Positions 41,643-50,496 of a DNA stretch of 64,000 bases are shown here, one piece after another. This DNA is from Chitinophaga lutea (lineage in GTDB: Bacteria; Bacteroidota; Bacteroidia; Chitinophagales; Chitinophagaceae). A program made the position numbers and the translations under genes. The notes beneath the pieces are model-generated. The model searched no databases and was not told where the DNA came from. It was given only the letters and a program-made list of their open reading frames with translations. The stretch covers positions 2,046,001 to 2,110,000 of the forward strand of contig NZ_RPDH01000001.1 of the NCBI RefSeq assembly GCF_003813775.1. The letters are read 5' to 3'. Within the stretch, counting starts at the first letter, position 1. Each line of letters opens with the position of its first letter.

Positions 41643-42152
41643 ATGAAACTTGGTTTCACCTGCGCCCTTCTGGGCATGCTCGCCCTTGCATGCAAGCCGC
41701 CCAGGATGGATACATTCGAGAAAAACCGCGATATCAGCCGGTCTGACTGGGCGGTGAACGACAAGCCTTTTTTTGAACTGGAGCTGGCGCCCGAGGATAC
41801 GGCGTATTATTTTAACATGTACGTCAACGTACGGCATACCGACGCTTACCCTTACAGCAATCTCTGGCTGCTGATCAACACACAAGCGCCGGGAGACAGC
41901 ATCGGCACCACACGCCGGGTGGAATTGCCCCTGGCGGACACCTACGGCAAATGGACAGGCAGCGGCGTGAACGGCATCGTTGTGACCGGCAAGGACGATA
42001 TATTCGAGCACCGCATCCCCATCCAGCAAAACGCCATTTTCAGCAAACCCGGCCGGTACCGCTTTACCTTTGAGCAGAACATGCGCCAGAATCCCCTGCC
42101 GGACATCCTGAGCGTGGGCCTGCGCATCGAAAAGGGCGCACCGCGGAAATAG
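41643..42152 (+). CDS. gldH: gliding motility lipoprotein GldH
   Basis: 169 residues from the ATG at 41643, which places the lipobox (LGMLALAC, Cys17) correctly; the frame is open further upstream only because the hairpin array happens to be open. Mature sequence has the GldH pattern: FFELELAPEDTAYYFNMYVN, VRHTDAYPYSNLWLLINT, GDSIGTTRRVELPLADTYGK and RFTFEQNMRQNPLPDILSVG. GldH is required for gliding in Flavobacterium and is kept in non-gliding Bacteroidota too. 6 bases separate it from the kinase gene, so they form one unit. Confidence 0.88.
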   Translation: MKLGFTCALLGMLALACKPPRMDTFEKNRDISRSDWAVNDKPFFELELAPEDTAYYFNMYVNVRHTDAYPYSNLWLLINTQAPGDSIGTTRRVELPLADTYGKWTGSGVNGIVVTGKDDIFEHRIPIQQNAIFSKPGRYRFTFEQNMRQNPLPDILSVGLRIEKGAPRK

Positions 42153-42158
42153 AACACC

Positions 42159-43193
42159 ATGAAAAAAACGGCATCCTGGTTTCAAAGCAAAAAACTCATT
42201 TCCGGCATCTACGTGTTTGTGCTGGCCTACACCGTGCTGCAGCTGCTCTGGTGGGGCGTGCTCCTGCACCAGCAGAGCAAACAGATTGCCGGGTACGAAA
42301 GGCTGGAACTGACGCACCGGGTACATGAACTGACGCAGCCTGCCGAGTTTTCGTATGAGATGCAGCGCCTCCAGAAAGAACAGCAGATGCGCACCTTCAA
42401 ATACGTAGGCGAGGGCATCATCTTCCTGGTGCTGATACTGGCCGGCGCCGCCGTGGTGTACCGCGCGGTGTGGAAACAGATGAAACTCTCCCAGCAGCAG
42501 CAAAATTTTATGATGGCCGTTACCCATGAGCTGAAAAGCCCCATCGCGGTAGCGAAACTGAACCTCGAAACGCTGCGCAGGCACAAGCTGGATGAAGAAA
42601 AACAGGCCAAGCTGCTCGACAATACCATCCGGGAAACCAACCGCCTCGACCAGCTCTGCAACAACATCCTGCTGGCGTCGCAGTTCGAGCATCAGAAATA
42701 CCAGCCCTACCTGGAAAAGCTCGATTTTTCGCAGCTCATACAGCTGGGGGTGGACGAACTGAAAGGCCGCATCGCCAGCCATCAGCTCACTTCGTTTATC
42801 CAGCCGGGCATCGAATTGCAGGCAGACCGGTTCATGATGCAGCTGCTGCTGAACAACCTGGTGGAAAACGCGGTGAAATATGCGACGAAGGGCACCGAAA
42901 TACAGGTGCGGTTGTATACCGAAACGGAAGAAGATGAGGAAGAACCGGTGCTGAAACTCGAAATCTGCGACGAAGGCGAAGGCATCGACCCTGCCGAAAG
43001 GAAGCGGATATTCGAGAAGTTTTACCGCATTGGCAACGAAAACACCCGCAAATCAAAAGGATCCGGCCTGGGCCTTTACCTCGCTAAAAAGATCGTGGAG
43101 CAGCATGGCGGCCAGATTGCAGCGATTGACAATGAGCCCAAAGGCACCTGCTTCCAGATCGTCTGGGACGAATATTCTACCCAACCCGCATAA
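42159..43193 (+). CDS. two-component sensor histidine kinase
   Basis: 344 residues. Transmembrane helices at about 15-37 and 83-102 enclose a short 45-residue periplasmic part. HisKA domain with VTHELKSPIAVAKLNLET (His123), HATPase with N-box NNLVENAVKYA (about 230-240), G1 CDEGEGIDPAE, F-box IFEKFYRIGN and G2 KGSGLGLYLAKKIVEQHGG. Sits between gldH (6 bases) and its response regulator (53 bases). Layout like RprX/RprY. Signal unknown. Confidence 0.92.
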   Translation: MKKTASWFQSKKLISGIYVFVLAYTVLQLLWWGVLLHQQSKQIAGYERLELTHRVHELTQPAEFSYEMQRLQKEQQMRTFKYVGEGIIFLVLILAGAAVVYRAVWKQMKLSQQQQNFMMAVTHELKSPIAVAKLNLETLRRHKLDEEKQAKLLDNTIRETNRLDQLCNNILLASQFEHQKYQPYLEKLDFSQLIQLGVDELKGRIASHQLTSFIQPGIELQADRFMMQLLLNNLVENAVKYATKGTEIQVRLYTETEEDEEEPVLKLEICDEGEGIDPAERKRIFEKFYRIGNENTRKSKGSGLGLYLAKKIVEQHGGQIAAIDNEPKGTCFQIVWDEYSTQPA

Positions 43194-43246
43194 AATTAAC
43201 GGGTTGTACGTAATTTTATAGACAATTAGCTAAATACCACATCAAT

Positions 43247-43957
43247 ATGAAGGAAGCGACGAAAGCATCGATATTGCTGGTAGAAGATGAAGAGAACCTC
43301 CAGGAAGCCCTCAAGCTCAACCTGGAACTGGAGGGGTATGAAGTAACCGCGGCAGACAACGGCACAAGCGCCTTAAAAGCCGTGAAGAACGAATATTTTG
43401 ACCTGATCATTCTCGATATCATGCTGCCCGAAATGGACGGCCTGGCGGTATGTGAAAACATCCGCATCCAGAACAATGAAGTGCCCATCCTGTTCCTGAG
43501 CGCCAAGAACAGCAGTGCAGACCGGGTGCTCGGCCTCAAGAAGGGCGGCGACGACTACATGACCAAACCCTTCAACCTCGAAGAGCTGCTGCTGCGTGTG
43601 GAAAAGCTCATCGTGAAGAACAAGAAGATACAGGACAAAGACAGCGTTCCCAACGTATACCGCTTCGGCAACAACATGATCGACTTCGCGGCGCAGGAAT
43701 GTGTGGGCAAAGACGGCAAGCGCCATGAGCTCAGCAAAAAAGAAACCATGCTGCTGAAGCTGCTGATCGAAAACAAAGGCGAAGTAGTGACCCGTGAAAA
43801 AATACTGCAGGTAGTATGGGGCTACAACGTATATCCTACTACCCGTACCATCGACAATTTTATTCTCAACTTCCGCAAATACTTCGAGCAGGACAGCCGC
43901 AATTCCCAGTATTTCCATTCCGTGCGCGGGGTGGGTTACAAGTTTACCGATGGCTGA
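43247..43957 (+). CDS. OmpR-family response regulator
   Basis: 236 residues. Receiver domain (about 8-120) with phospho-acceptor Asp57 in DLIILDIMLPEMDG, acid pair ED (14-15) and Lys in DDYMTKPFNLEELL; winged-helix Trans_reg_C domain (about 140-235) with ELSKKETMLLKLLIENKGEV and the recognition helix RTIDNFILNFRKYFE, closing with HSVRGVGYKF. Cognate of the kinase upstream. A near-match promoter (TAATTTTA, 43211-43218) lies before it, so it may also be made alone. Confidence 0.94.
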   Translation: MKEATKASILLVEDEENLQEALKLNLELEGYEVTAADNGTSALKAVKNEYFDLIILDIMLPEMDGLAVCENIRIQNNEVPILFLSAKNSSADRVLGLKKGGDDYMTKPFNLEELLLRVEKLIVKNKKIQDKDSVPNVYRFGNNMIDFAAQECVGKDGKRHELSKKETMLLKLLIENKGEVVTREKILQVVWGYNVYPTTRTIDNFILNFRKYFEQDSRNSQYFHSVRGVGYKFTDG

Positions 43958-44043
43958 TCACCAACTATCCCCCCGCCGCTGCCATTTGTAAGGCTCCCCC
44001 TGCCAGCTATTCAATCCCCCTTTTCCGGGGTGGGAAAGGGGCC

Positions 44044-44051
44044 TATCTTTG
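44044..44051 (+). promoter_or_regulatory. -7 promoter box for the LytS-like gene
   Basis: TATCTTTG matches TAnnTTTG; expected start near 44056. Just upstream, CCCCTTTTCC / GGGAAAGGGG (44017-44041) forms a 10-bp hairpin with one G-T pair, in the -33 zone. Confidence 0.5.
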
Positions 44052-44070
44052 ATTGGCTTAGGAAACTTTT

Positions 44071-44931
44071 ATGTATAACCCCACCAGCGACCCGGGAATA
44101 TGGCATACTTGTATGGCGCCTCTTTTAACGGAGGTGCTGGCGGCTATGGGCAAATTCATTTACTGGGGCCTCTTTACCGGGGCCGTGATAGTGCTGGGCG
44201 TATTTTTCTGGTGGCGCGAACGGGGCCTGCGGAAAAAAATGCAGGCGCACGCTTCCGCACAACGAAGCCGGGCCACCCTGGAACTGCATACCTTCCAAAG
44301 CCAGATGGACCCCCACTTTATTTTCAATAGTCTCAACGCGATCCATAACCGCATCCTGTCCGCCAGTACCGAACAGGCGTCCGATTACCTCACGCGTTTT
44401 TCGCGGCTCATGCGCCTGGTGCTGGAAAACAGCAGCAAAGAATGGGTAAGCCTGCAGGAAGAACTGGAGGCACTGGAGCTTTACCTTCAGCTGGAACAGC
44501 TCCGCTTCGAGAAGTTCGATTATACCGTTACCTGTTTGCCGGGCTCCGACACACACTCGTTAGTGCCTCCTTTTATCGTGCAGCCGTATGTGCAAAGCGC
44601 CATCTGGTATCGCCTGCTGCAGCGCCCTCCCGGAGGACGAGGCCGTCTGAGCGTGGAAGTGGGGCGCAAAGAAGGAGGGTTGTACATCCGCCTGGAAGAT
44701 AACGGCGTGGCGCGGCAAAGCGCTTTCAGCACCTTTCAGCAAAAGACCGCGGGCACCCGTGTGGCGGCGGAAAGGCTGCACTGGCTCAACGCCCGGTATC
44801 ATACACATGCCGCCGTTACCAGCGGCCACCTCTACGATTCCCATCACCAGAAAACAGGGACCTACACCATCATTCATTTACCGGATGTAAACCCCGCATC
44901 CAAACCGGAAGAAACAGTGTTTTTTCAGTAA
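44071..44931 (+). CDS. LytS-type histidine kinase with degenerate ATP-binding site
   Basis: 286 residues. One transmembrane helix (about 27-46), short coiled coil, His_kinase domain with FQSQMDPHFIFNSLNAIHN (His in DPHF kept), then an HATPase-like region in which key residues are replaced. The N-box reads QPYVQSAIWYRL where the intact kinase at 32575 has QPFLENAIWHGL; the G-box reads EDNGVAR rather than DNGVGR, and the second glycine loop reads TAGTRVAAERL rather than KGMGLCMERV. Probably a pseudokinase or a scaffold for the LytTR regulator that follows 38 bases downstream. Confidence 0.85.
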   Translation: MYNPTSDPGIWHTCMAPLLTEVLAAMGKFIYWGLFTGAVIVLGVFFWWRERGLRKKMQAHASAQRSRATLELHTFQSQMDPHFIFNSLNAIHNRILSASTEQASDYLTRFSRLMRLVLENSSKEWVSLQEELEALELYLQLEQLRFEKFDYTVTCLPGSDTHSLVPPFIVQPYVQSAIWYRLLQRPPGGRGRLSVEVGRKEGGLYIRLEDNGVARQSAFSTFQQKTAGTRVAAERLHWLNARYHTHAAVTSGHLYDSHHQKTGTYTIIHLPDVNPASKPEETVFFQ

Positions 44932-44969
44932 TTTAGCGATGCCAGGTCATCCAAAATCAACGCGCTTGC

Positions 44970-45713
44970 ATGCATACGATAATTATTGACGATGAAAAAC
45001 ATTGCAGGGACGTGCTGCAAATGCTGCTGACGCGCCATTGCCCGGAAGTGATACTCGACGCCGTCTGCGAAGGGGCTGAAGAAGGACTGAAAGCCATCGA
45101 AAAATACCAGCCCCGCCTCGTTTTCCTCGACGTGGAAATGCCGGGCATGAACGGTTTCGATCTTCTTGAAAACTGCAGCCGCAGAAACTTTTCCGTCATC
45201 TTTACCACCGCTTACGACCAATACGCCATCAAAGCCATCCGCCACAGCGCGCTCGATTTTTTACTGAAACCCGTTGATAAGGAGGAGCTCATCCTCAGCG
45301 TACAAAAAGCCCTGAACCAAAGCGCCTCGCCCGGCCCGAAAGTGGACGCCCTGCTCCAGTTCCTCCATCAGCACGTACAGCATAATGAAAGACTCGCCCT
45401 GCCTACGGTAGACGGCCTGCGGATGATGCCCGTAAAAGAAATCCTCTATTGCGAATCGGAAGGAGGTTATACCCGCGTGTTCCTGCAAAAGCACGAAAAG
45501 CCGGTGCTGATCTGCCGCTCGTTGAAAGAAGTGGACGAGGTGCTGAAAGACAAAGGGTTTTTCCGCGTGCACAACAGTTATATCATCAACCTTTCTTACA
45601 TGGAAAAATACATCAAGGGAGACGGAGGGGAAATCATCCTGAGCAACGGCAAAAGCATCCCCGTGTCGCGCAACCGCAAGCAGGATTTCCTGACCAGGAT
45701 TGAAAAGCTCTGA
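44970..45713 (+). CDS. LytTR-family response regulator
   Basis: 247 residues. Receiver domain (about 1-115) with Asp54 in LVFLDVEMPGMNGFD, DDE at 7-9 and Lys100 in DFLLKPVDKEEL; LytTR DNA-binding domain (about 145-245) with LPTVDGLRMMPVKEILYCES, FFRVHNSYIINLSYMEKYIK and GGEIILSNGKSIPVSRNRK. Receiver residues are intact, although the adjacent kinase looks inactive, so it may be phosphorylated by another kinase such as the orphan at 32575. Converges with batE (9 bases). Confidence 0.93.
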   Translation: MHTIIIDDEKHCRDVLQMLLTRHCPEVILDAVCEGAEEGLKAIEKYQPRLVFLDVEMPGMNGFDLLENCSRRNFSVIFTTAYDQYAIKAIRHSALDFLLKPVDKEELILSVQKALNQSASPGPKVDALLQFLHQHVQHNERLALPTVDGLRMMPVKEILYCESEGGYTRVFLQKHEKPVLICRSLKEVDEVLKDKGFFRVHNSYIINLSYMEKYIKGDGGEIILSNGKSIPVSRNRKQDFLTRIEKL

Positions 45714-45722
45714 GAAGCGGGG

Positions 45723-46475
45723 TTACAGTTTTTTCAGGCCGCCAACAGGCATCCAGCCGGTTTTACCGTCGGCCAGCTGCACTTTACTGAAGTCTTTCGT
45801 ACCATCCAGCACTTCCACCTTCACGCCTTCCTTTACTTCAAACAGGTCTTTGCTGCCTTCGTCAGGGGCGGATTTGACTTTGACGCTGCGCTGTATCACG
45901 ATGGCGGTGCTGTTGTTGTACGCCTTGTTCTGCATCCATGCGGCCATGCTGAAATAGGCGATGAAAAACACGCCCACAGCGGCAACGGACCAGCGGATGT
46001 ATGATTTCCGCATACCGGGCATGAAGAAATAGAGGATAATGCCGCCACAGAGCAGCCAGAACCATACGATACTGCCGATGGCCCAGCCACGTGCGGAATG
46101 GAGCTGCTGCAACTGCAGCCACCAGCGCTCGAAAAAGAGCAGGGGCAGCGCCTCGATGTTATTGCTCACGCGCTGGTTGGCGAGGAAAAGATTATGTTCA
46201 ATGCCTTCGTCGCCAGGGCGGAGATGTAGCGCTTTTTCAAAACTATACACGGCCATGCCGATCTGGTTGCTTTTGTAATAAGCATTGCCGGCGTTAAAAT
46301 ACAGATCGGCCACCTGGTACCCGGAATCGATCACCTGCTGGTATTTGGCGGCAGCTTCTTTGTACTGTTGCTGCCGGTACAGCTGGTTGCCCTCGATAAA
46401 CGATATGGGCTCTTTTTGCGCCTGCACCATCAGTGCAGTGCAGACAAGGAAACATAGCGTGACTGAAAATCGCAT
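45723..46475 (-). CDS. batE: BatE-like TPR and SH3 domain protein
   Basis: 250 residues. Signal peptide (1-19), TPR repeats (about 25-100: GNQLYRQQQYKEAAAKYQQV, FNAGNAYYKSNQIGMAVYSF, EKALHLRPGDEGIEHNLFLA), two transmembrane helices (about 130-150 and 160-180) and a C-terminal bacterial SH3 domain (about 190-250: SVKVKSAPDEGSKDLFEVKE, GKTGWMPVGGLKKL). Part of the Bat aerotolerance cluster of Bacteroidota, where it follows batD by 6 bases here. BatA-C are not in the window. Confidence 0.85.
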   Translation of the reverse strand: MRFSVTLCFLVCTALMVQAQKEPISFIEGNQLYRQQQYKEAAAKYQQVIDSGYQVADLYFNAGNAYYKSNQIGMAVYSFEKALHLRPGDEGIEHNLFLANQRVSNNIEALPLLFFERWWLQLQQLHSARGWAIGSIVWFWLLCGGIILYFFMPGMRKSYIRWSVAAVGVFFIAYFSMAAWMQNKAYNNSTAIVIQRSVKVKSAPDEGSKDLFEVKEGVKVEVLDGTKDFSKVQLADGKTGWMPVGGLKKL

Positions 46476-46481
46476 ACTCTT

Positions 46482-48428
46482 TTATTTTCCGGCCTTGTGC
46501 TTTAATTGATCTTCGATATCGGTAATGATCTGAACGGCCTCCTGGTAAGCGTCCTGGCGGTGCTCGATACTGCTGGAGGGCGCATACAGCGCCATTTCGC
46601 AGCGATCTGTGAGCGCGAACAGTTTTTGCATCGTATCGGCCCGCAGCTGCTGCGCGCTCAGTTTTTCCTGCACCACCTGTTTGTTCAGTTCGGCCATGGG
46701 GATTTTCAGTTTGTGGCTGAGGTATCCCCACATGCCTTTGGAGGTTTCTTCATAAAATGCTTTGTCTTTTCCCTCGCGCAGGTAACGGGCAGCCAGTTCG
46801 AGGCGCTTGAGCGCCACCTTGTTGGCGTGTTTATGGCGGAGCATCGCCGCATTGCTGCTCCGGAAATCTTCGCGCCGGCGGTACCATGCCATGCCGCTCA
46901 CGGCGAGCAGCGGCAACAGCAGCAGCGTCCAGAAAAGGGGTTTGCCGAAGAAGAAGGGGCTGCGTTTGTTCCATTGGCTGACCGTGGTGCGGATACCGGC
47001 CAATTCCGTTTTGCCGGCGAAATCTTCTTTCTCTTTTTTGATTTGTTTGCCTGCGATCACATGCAGGGGGAAGGCGGCAGAGGAAAGTGTTTTGTAAGCA
47101 TTGGCCTGCGGGTCGAAATAGGAGAACTCCACCGGCGGCAGCTCATAATCCCCTTTTTCCTGCGGCATGAGCACATACTGAAACTGGCGGCTGCCGCTGA
47201 GGGGATTGCTGTTCTTTTCGATATTGTCTGATACGGTGGGATCGTATTTTTCAAACGCACCTGGCACATTCAGCGGCGGCGCATTCAGCAGGTTCACATT
47301 GCCGTGCCCGCTGATGGTCACTTTCAGGCTGAGCGCATCGTCGGTGCTGAGCTCTTTTTTATCCGTCCCGGCCGTCATGGTAAAACTTCCCACGGCGCCG
47401 TTGAAACTGGCGGGGCGGCCTTCCGCGGGCAGCGGCTTCACCGTCACCTTTACCACCGGGCTCTGAATTTTATACGGCACTACTTCATATTCGTGGTTAC
47501 CGAAAGCATCGTCGAAAAAGGCGTCGTCAAACGGGCTGCTGCCGAAGGCGTCCCTAAAGAAGGGATCGTCGGCGAAGGGATTTTTTCTTTTGCCCCGCTG
47601 CATTTTCACAAGATGTACCTGGTTGTCCACTTCTGCGGGATCCAGCTCCAGCTGGCCGGATTGCAGGGGAAAGAGCAGGGTTTTGCGGATGATAAACACT
47701 TTATACGGTACGCCGTTCACCGTTTCTTCGTAGGCTTGCGGCGGGTTGGGCAATTCGATATCCCTGGCCGAAAACCCTTTGAACGCGGGCACTTTGGTCA
47801 CGTTGGAATTCGTCGGCAGGCGGGTGTAGAGTTTATACGTGGCCGTGAGCTGCTGCCCCTCGTATACGGTGGTTTTGTCCACCTCTACTTTTACGAAAAG
47901 ATTTTTGCGGAGTTTTTCCTTCACGTCTTCGCCGCTCCGTAAAATGGCGGGGTCGGCGTTGAGGCGGGGCCTGCCCTGCTGCTGGGGATATTGTTGCGGT
48001 TGCTGCGGCGGCATCACCGAGCCGGCGCCCCCTTTGCTCACCTCCATGTTGGTGGGATTGCTGCGCACCAGCCGGCCGTCTACCCGCGCCGTGGCGCCGG
48101 GAATGGTGAAAGTGCCCACCTGTTTGGGGCGCAGGATGTAGCTGAACGCCACATAGGTGGTCATTTTCCCGTTAATGTAGGTGCTTCCCTGCATCTGGCT
48201 GGGGCCCTGCACCACGTCGAATCCTTTAAACGCCGGAGGCTCAAATGCGCTGAGGTTTTCCGCATTTTCGAGCATGAACTGTATCTGCACCATTTCATCG
48301 AGCGCGATACTGTTGGAATTTACATGGGTAGTAAACCGGAATTCCTGCCCAACGGCAGCCAGTGCCGCCCCGCATAGCAGCAGCAGCGTAAAACAATACT
48401 TTTTTAAAATGGCAGCATTCAATATCAT
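46482..48428 (-). CDS. batD: BatD family protein (aerotolerance/oxygen tolerance)
   Basis: 648 residues from the ATG at 48428; an in-frame TTG at 48449 was rejected because a perfect promoter box overlaps it. Signal peptide (about 1-27), repeated beta-sandwich domains of the BatD family (about 30-470: SIALDEMVQIQFMLENAENL, AFKGFDVVQGPSQMQGSTYI, DKTTVYEGQQLTATYKLYTR), transmembrane helix (about 500-520) and a cytoplasmic helical tail. A Pro/Gln-rich insert (QQPQQYPQQQG) lies near 145. Membrane partner of the BatA/B von Willebrand proteins. Confidence 0.88.
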   Translation of the reverse strand: MILNAAILKKYCFTLLLLCGAALAAVGQEFRFTTHVNSNSIALDEMVQIQFMLENAENLSAFEPPAFKGFDVVQGPSQMQGSTYINGKMTTYVAFSYILRPKQVGTFTIPGATARVDGRLVRSNPTNMEVSKGGAGSVMPPQQPQQYPQQQGRPRLNADPAILRSGEDVKEKLRKNLFVKVEVDKTTVYEGQQLTATYKLYTRLPTNSNVTKVPAFKGFSARDIELPNPPQAYEETVNGVPYKVFIIRKTLLFPLQSGQLELDPAEVDNQVHLVKMQRGKRKNPFADDPFFRDAFGSSPFDDAFFDDAFGNHEYEVVPYKIQSPVVKVTVKPLPAEGRPASFNGAVGSFTMTAGTDKKELSTDDALSLKVTISGHGNVNLLNAPPLNVPGAFEKYDPTVSDNIEKNSNPLSGSRQFQYVLMPQEKGDYELPPVEFSYFDPQANAYKTLSSAAFPLHVIAGKQIKKEKEDFAGKTELAGIRTTVSQWNKRSPFFFGKPLFWTLLLLPLLAVSGMAWYRRREDFRSSNAAMLRHKHANKVALKRLELAARYLREGKDKAFYEETSKGMWGYLSHKLKIPMAELNKQVVQEKLSAQQLRADTMQKLFALTDRCEMALYAPSSSIEHRQDAYQEAVQIITDIEDQLKHKAGK

Positions 48429-48436
48429 TCTGAATA

Positions 48437-48444
48437 CAAATTTA
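48437..48444 (-). promoter_or_regulatory. -7 promoter box for batD-batE
   Basis: TAAATTTG on the minus strand matches TAnnTTTG. Expected start near 48432, leaving about 4 bases before the ATG at 48428. This favours the downstream ATG over the TTG and implies a very short leader. Confidence 0.5.
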
Positions 48445-48524
48445 ACCAAAGCCGTTGCGCCTCTCTTTCAATATGCGTTAAAAGTTAGTTAAAAAAAGCC
48501 CTAAATAGGCCACAGTAAAGGATT

Positions 48525-49232
48525 TTACTCAATATCCCCCAGCATGGGCCGCATCATGATGTCTTCCACCACAGCCTGTTCGCTGAGGTTGTACGCCGCC
48601 CATATCATATCGGCCACATCTCCGGGCTCCATCAGCCGCTCCCGGGGGCCTTCGAACCCCTGCCAGGAGGCCGTCCAGGTGGGGCCCGGGCTTACCGACG
48701 TCACCTTTATCCCGAAGGGTTTCATTTCTTCGCGCAGGTTTTTCGAAAAACCCAGCAGCGCGAATTTGGTGATGCTGTATGAGCCGCCGTTGGGGTACGC
48801 CCGGTGGCTGGCGGTGGAACAAAGATTAAAAATATGTCCTTTCCCGGCCGCTTTCATGCCGGGCAGTAAATATCGCGTCAGATGGTAGGCGCTGTACAGG
48901 TTGACGGCCATCATGTTCTCCAGGTGCCCCTCTTCTTCTTCGTGCACGGCGCCGGGCACAAAAATGCCGGCATTGTTGACCAGGATGGCGGGCGCTTCAC
49001 CCAATACCCCCGTCACCTTTTTCCCGAAGGCCACCACCTCCTCTTTTTTGCCCATATCCACCACTTCGGCCAATACCTTCGCACCCGGCCGCTTTGCAGC
49101 CACGGCCGCACGGGCGGCTTCGAGCGTATCCGCATGGCGCGCGCAAATGGCGATATCGAATCCCTCCGCGGCCAGCCGCTCCGCCACTGCTTTCCCTATG
49201 CCCTTGCTGGCGCCGGTAATGATTGCATACAT
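48525..49232 (-). CDS. short-chain dehydrogenase/reductase
   Basis: 235 residues from the ATG at 49232 (a TTG nine bases upstream is less likely). Classical SDR: IITGASKGIGKAVAERLA (TGxxxGIG), LVNNAGIF (NNAG), catalytic Ser-Tyr-Lys in LCSTASHRAYPNGGSYSITK (Tyr about 149, Lys 153), SVSPGPTWT. The family covers sepiapterin reductase-like and 3-oxoacyl reductases; substrate unknown. Divergent from yjjG. Confidence 0.9.
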   Translation of the reverse strand: MYAIITGASKGIGKAVAERLAAEGFDIAICARHADTLEAARAAVAAKRPGAKVLAEVVDMGKKEEVVAFGKKVTGVLGEAPAILVNNAGIFVPGAVHEEEEGHLENMMAVNLYSAYHLTRYLLPGMKAAGKGHIFNLCSTASHRAYPNGGSYSITKFALLGFSKNLREEMKPFGIKVTSVSPGPTWTASWQGFEGPRERLMEPGDVADMIWAAYNLSEQAVVEDIMMRPMLGDIE

Positions 49233-49332
49233 GTGTTCCAAGATTGTTCAGCATGCATTTTACACAATGCTTTCCATTTTTGGAAATAAGAACGGCTGAA
49301 AGGTTAAAAACACCCATGTCGGCAGGTTGTCG

Positions 49333-49340
49333 TAAATTTG
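49333..49340 (+). promoter_or_regulatory. -7 promoter box for yjjG
   Basis: TAAATTTG matches TAnnTTTG; expected start near 49345, leader about 33 bases. Confidence 0.5.
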
Positions 49341-49377
49341 CAGCACAACAACAGCTGCCAACGCTACAGAACAGATT

Positions 49378-50073
49378 ATGCGATATAAACATATTTTTTT
49401 TGACCTGGACCATACCCTCTGGGATTTTGAAACCAACGCCGTAGCCACTTTACAGGAACTTTATACGGAACACGAGCTCGACAAAAGAGGCATTCCCTCT
49501 TTCGACACCTTTTACGCGAGCTACTCCGTGATCAACGATAAACTCTGGGACCGCTTCCGCAAAGGGTTCATTAACAGGAATGAGCTCCGTACCAAACGCT
49601 TTACCATGACGTTCCTGGAGTTCAAGATGTGCGACGACAAACTGTGCGACTCCATGGGTAAACGCTTCCTGGAAGTGCTGCCTACCAAAACCGCCCTGTT
49701 CCCGCACGCCATCGAGGTGCTCGACTACCTGCAAGAAAAGCAGTATCCCATCCACCTGATCACCAACGGGTTTGAGGAAACGCAACGCCTGAAAATGAAA
49801 CACTCCGGCATTCACGATTATTTCACGCACATCGTTACCTCGGAAACCGCCGGTTCGCTGAAACCGCACCGCGATATTTTCGATTACGCGCTGAAACTGT
49901 CGTCTACCAGCGCCGCCGAAAGCATTATGATCGGCGATACGCTCGACGTGGACATTCTCGGCGCCAAGGAAGCGGGCATGGACCAGGTGTATTTTGCGCC
50001 GGATAAAACGCAGGAAGGGGTAACGCCTACTTACACCATCCGGAGCCTGAAGGAACTGAAGGATATCCTGTAG
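49378..50073 (+). CDS. yjjG: YjjG-type pyrimidine nucleotidase (HAD family)
   Basis: 231 residues. HAD motif I IFFDLDHTLWDFETNA (Asp9, Asp11), helical cap with the family's WDRFRKGFINRNELRTKRF, motif II LITNGFEETQ, motif III Lys in AGSLKPHRDIF, motif IV SIMIGDTLDVDILGAKEAGM. YjjG dephosphorylates noncanonical pyrimidine nucleotides (house-cleaning). Ends before a strong bidirectional terminator. Confidence 0.92.
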   Translation: MRYKHIFFDLDHTLWDFETNAVATLQELYTEHELDKRGIPSFDTFYASYSVINDKLWDRFRKGFINRNELRTKRFTMTFLEFKMCDDKLCDSMGKRFLEVLPTKTALFPHAIEVLDYLQEKQYPIHLITNGFEETQRLKMKHSGIHDYFTHIVTSETAGSLKPHRDIFDYALKLSSTSAAESIMIGDTLDVDILGAKEAGMDQVYFAPDKTQEGVTPTYTIRSLKELKDIL

Positions 50074-50181
50074 CAGGATTGAACTGCCTTAAAAAGGGCC
50101 ATCAAAACCTTCCGCGGGCACGTTTTCGGATTGATCATATCATAAAAACAGGCGCGTCCGCCATGGACGCCGCCCACCATA

Positions 50182-50225
50182 AAAAAGTAAGGGGTTGCAC
50201 CAAACGGTACAACCCCTTACTTTTT
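50182..50225. terminator. bidirectional intrinsic terminator
   Basis: AAAAAGTAAGGGGTTG (50182-50197) and CAACCCCTTACTTTTT (50210-50225): perfect 16-bp stem with a 12-base loop, A-run before and T-run after, serving yjjG (+) and the small secreted protein gene (-). Confidence 0.88.
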
Positions 50226-50236
50226 ACGCATATCTT

Positions 50237-50485
50237 TTATCCTTTCGGAGCAGGTTTAGCAGGTTTCTTGGCCGCAGCGGCCGTTTTGAGGGCGGCGGCT
50301 TTAGACGGCATAGACACGCAGCAGGATTTGTTTTTAGCGGTTTGGGCCTCTTTGCAACAGCTGGCATCCGCGCCTTTGTTACAGGTCTCTTTTTTCGCCT
50401 GCTTGTCTGCCGCGGCTTTCTCCTGTGCCACTGCCGGACCGGCCAGTAAAGCGATAGCGGCACATGCCAAAAACAATTTCTTCAT
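50237..50485 (-). CDS. small secreted cysteine-rich protein
   Basis: 82 residues. Signal peptide about 1-20 (ends PAVAQ); the mature part of about 60 residues has five cysteines (ETCNKGADASCCKEAQ, KNKSCCV) and then an Ala/Lys/Pro-rich tail. Paired Cys in CC doublets could bind metal ions or form disulfides. Family not recognised. 11 bases downstream of a possible 36-codon gene and the last gene before a strong terminator. Confidence 0.65.
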   Translation of the reverse strand: MKKLFLACAAIALLAGPAVAQEKAAADKQAKKETCNKGADASCCKEAQTAKNKSCCVSMPSKAAALKTAAAAKKPAKPAPKG

Positions 50486-50496
50486 AGTTGTTGCTT

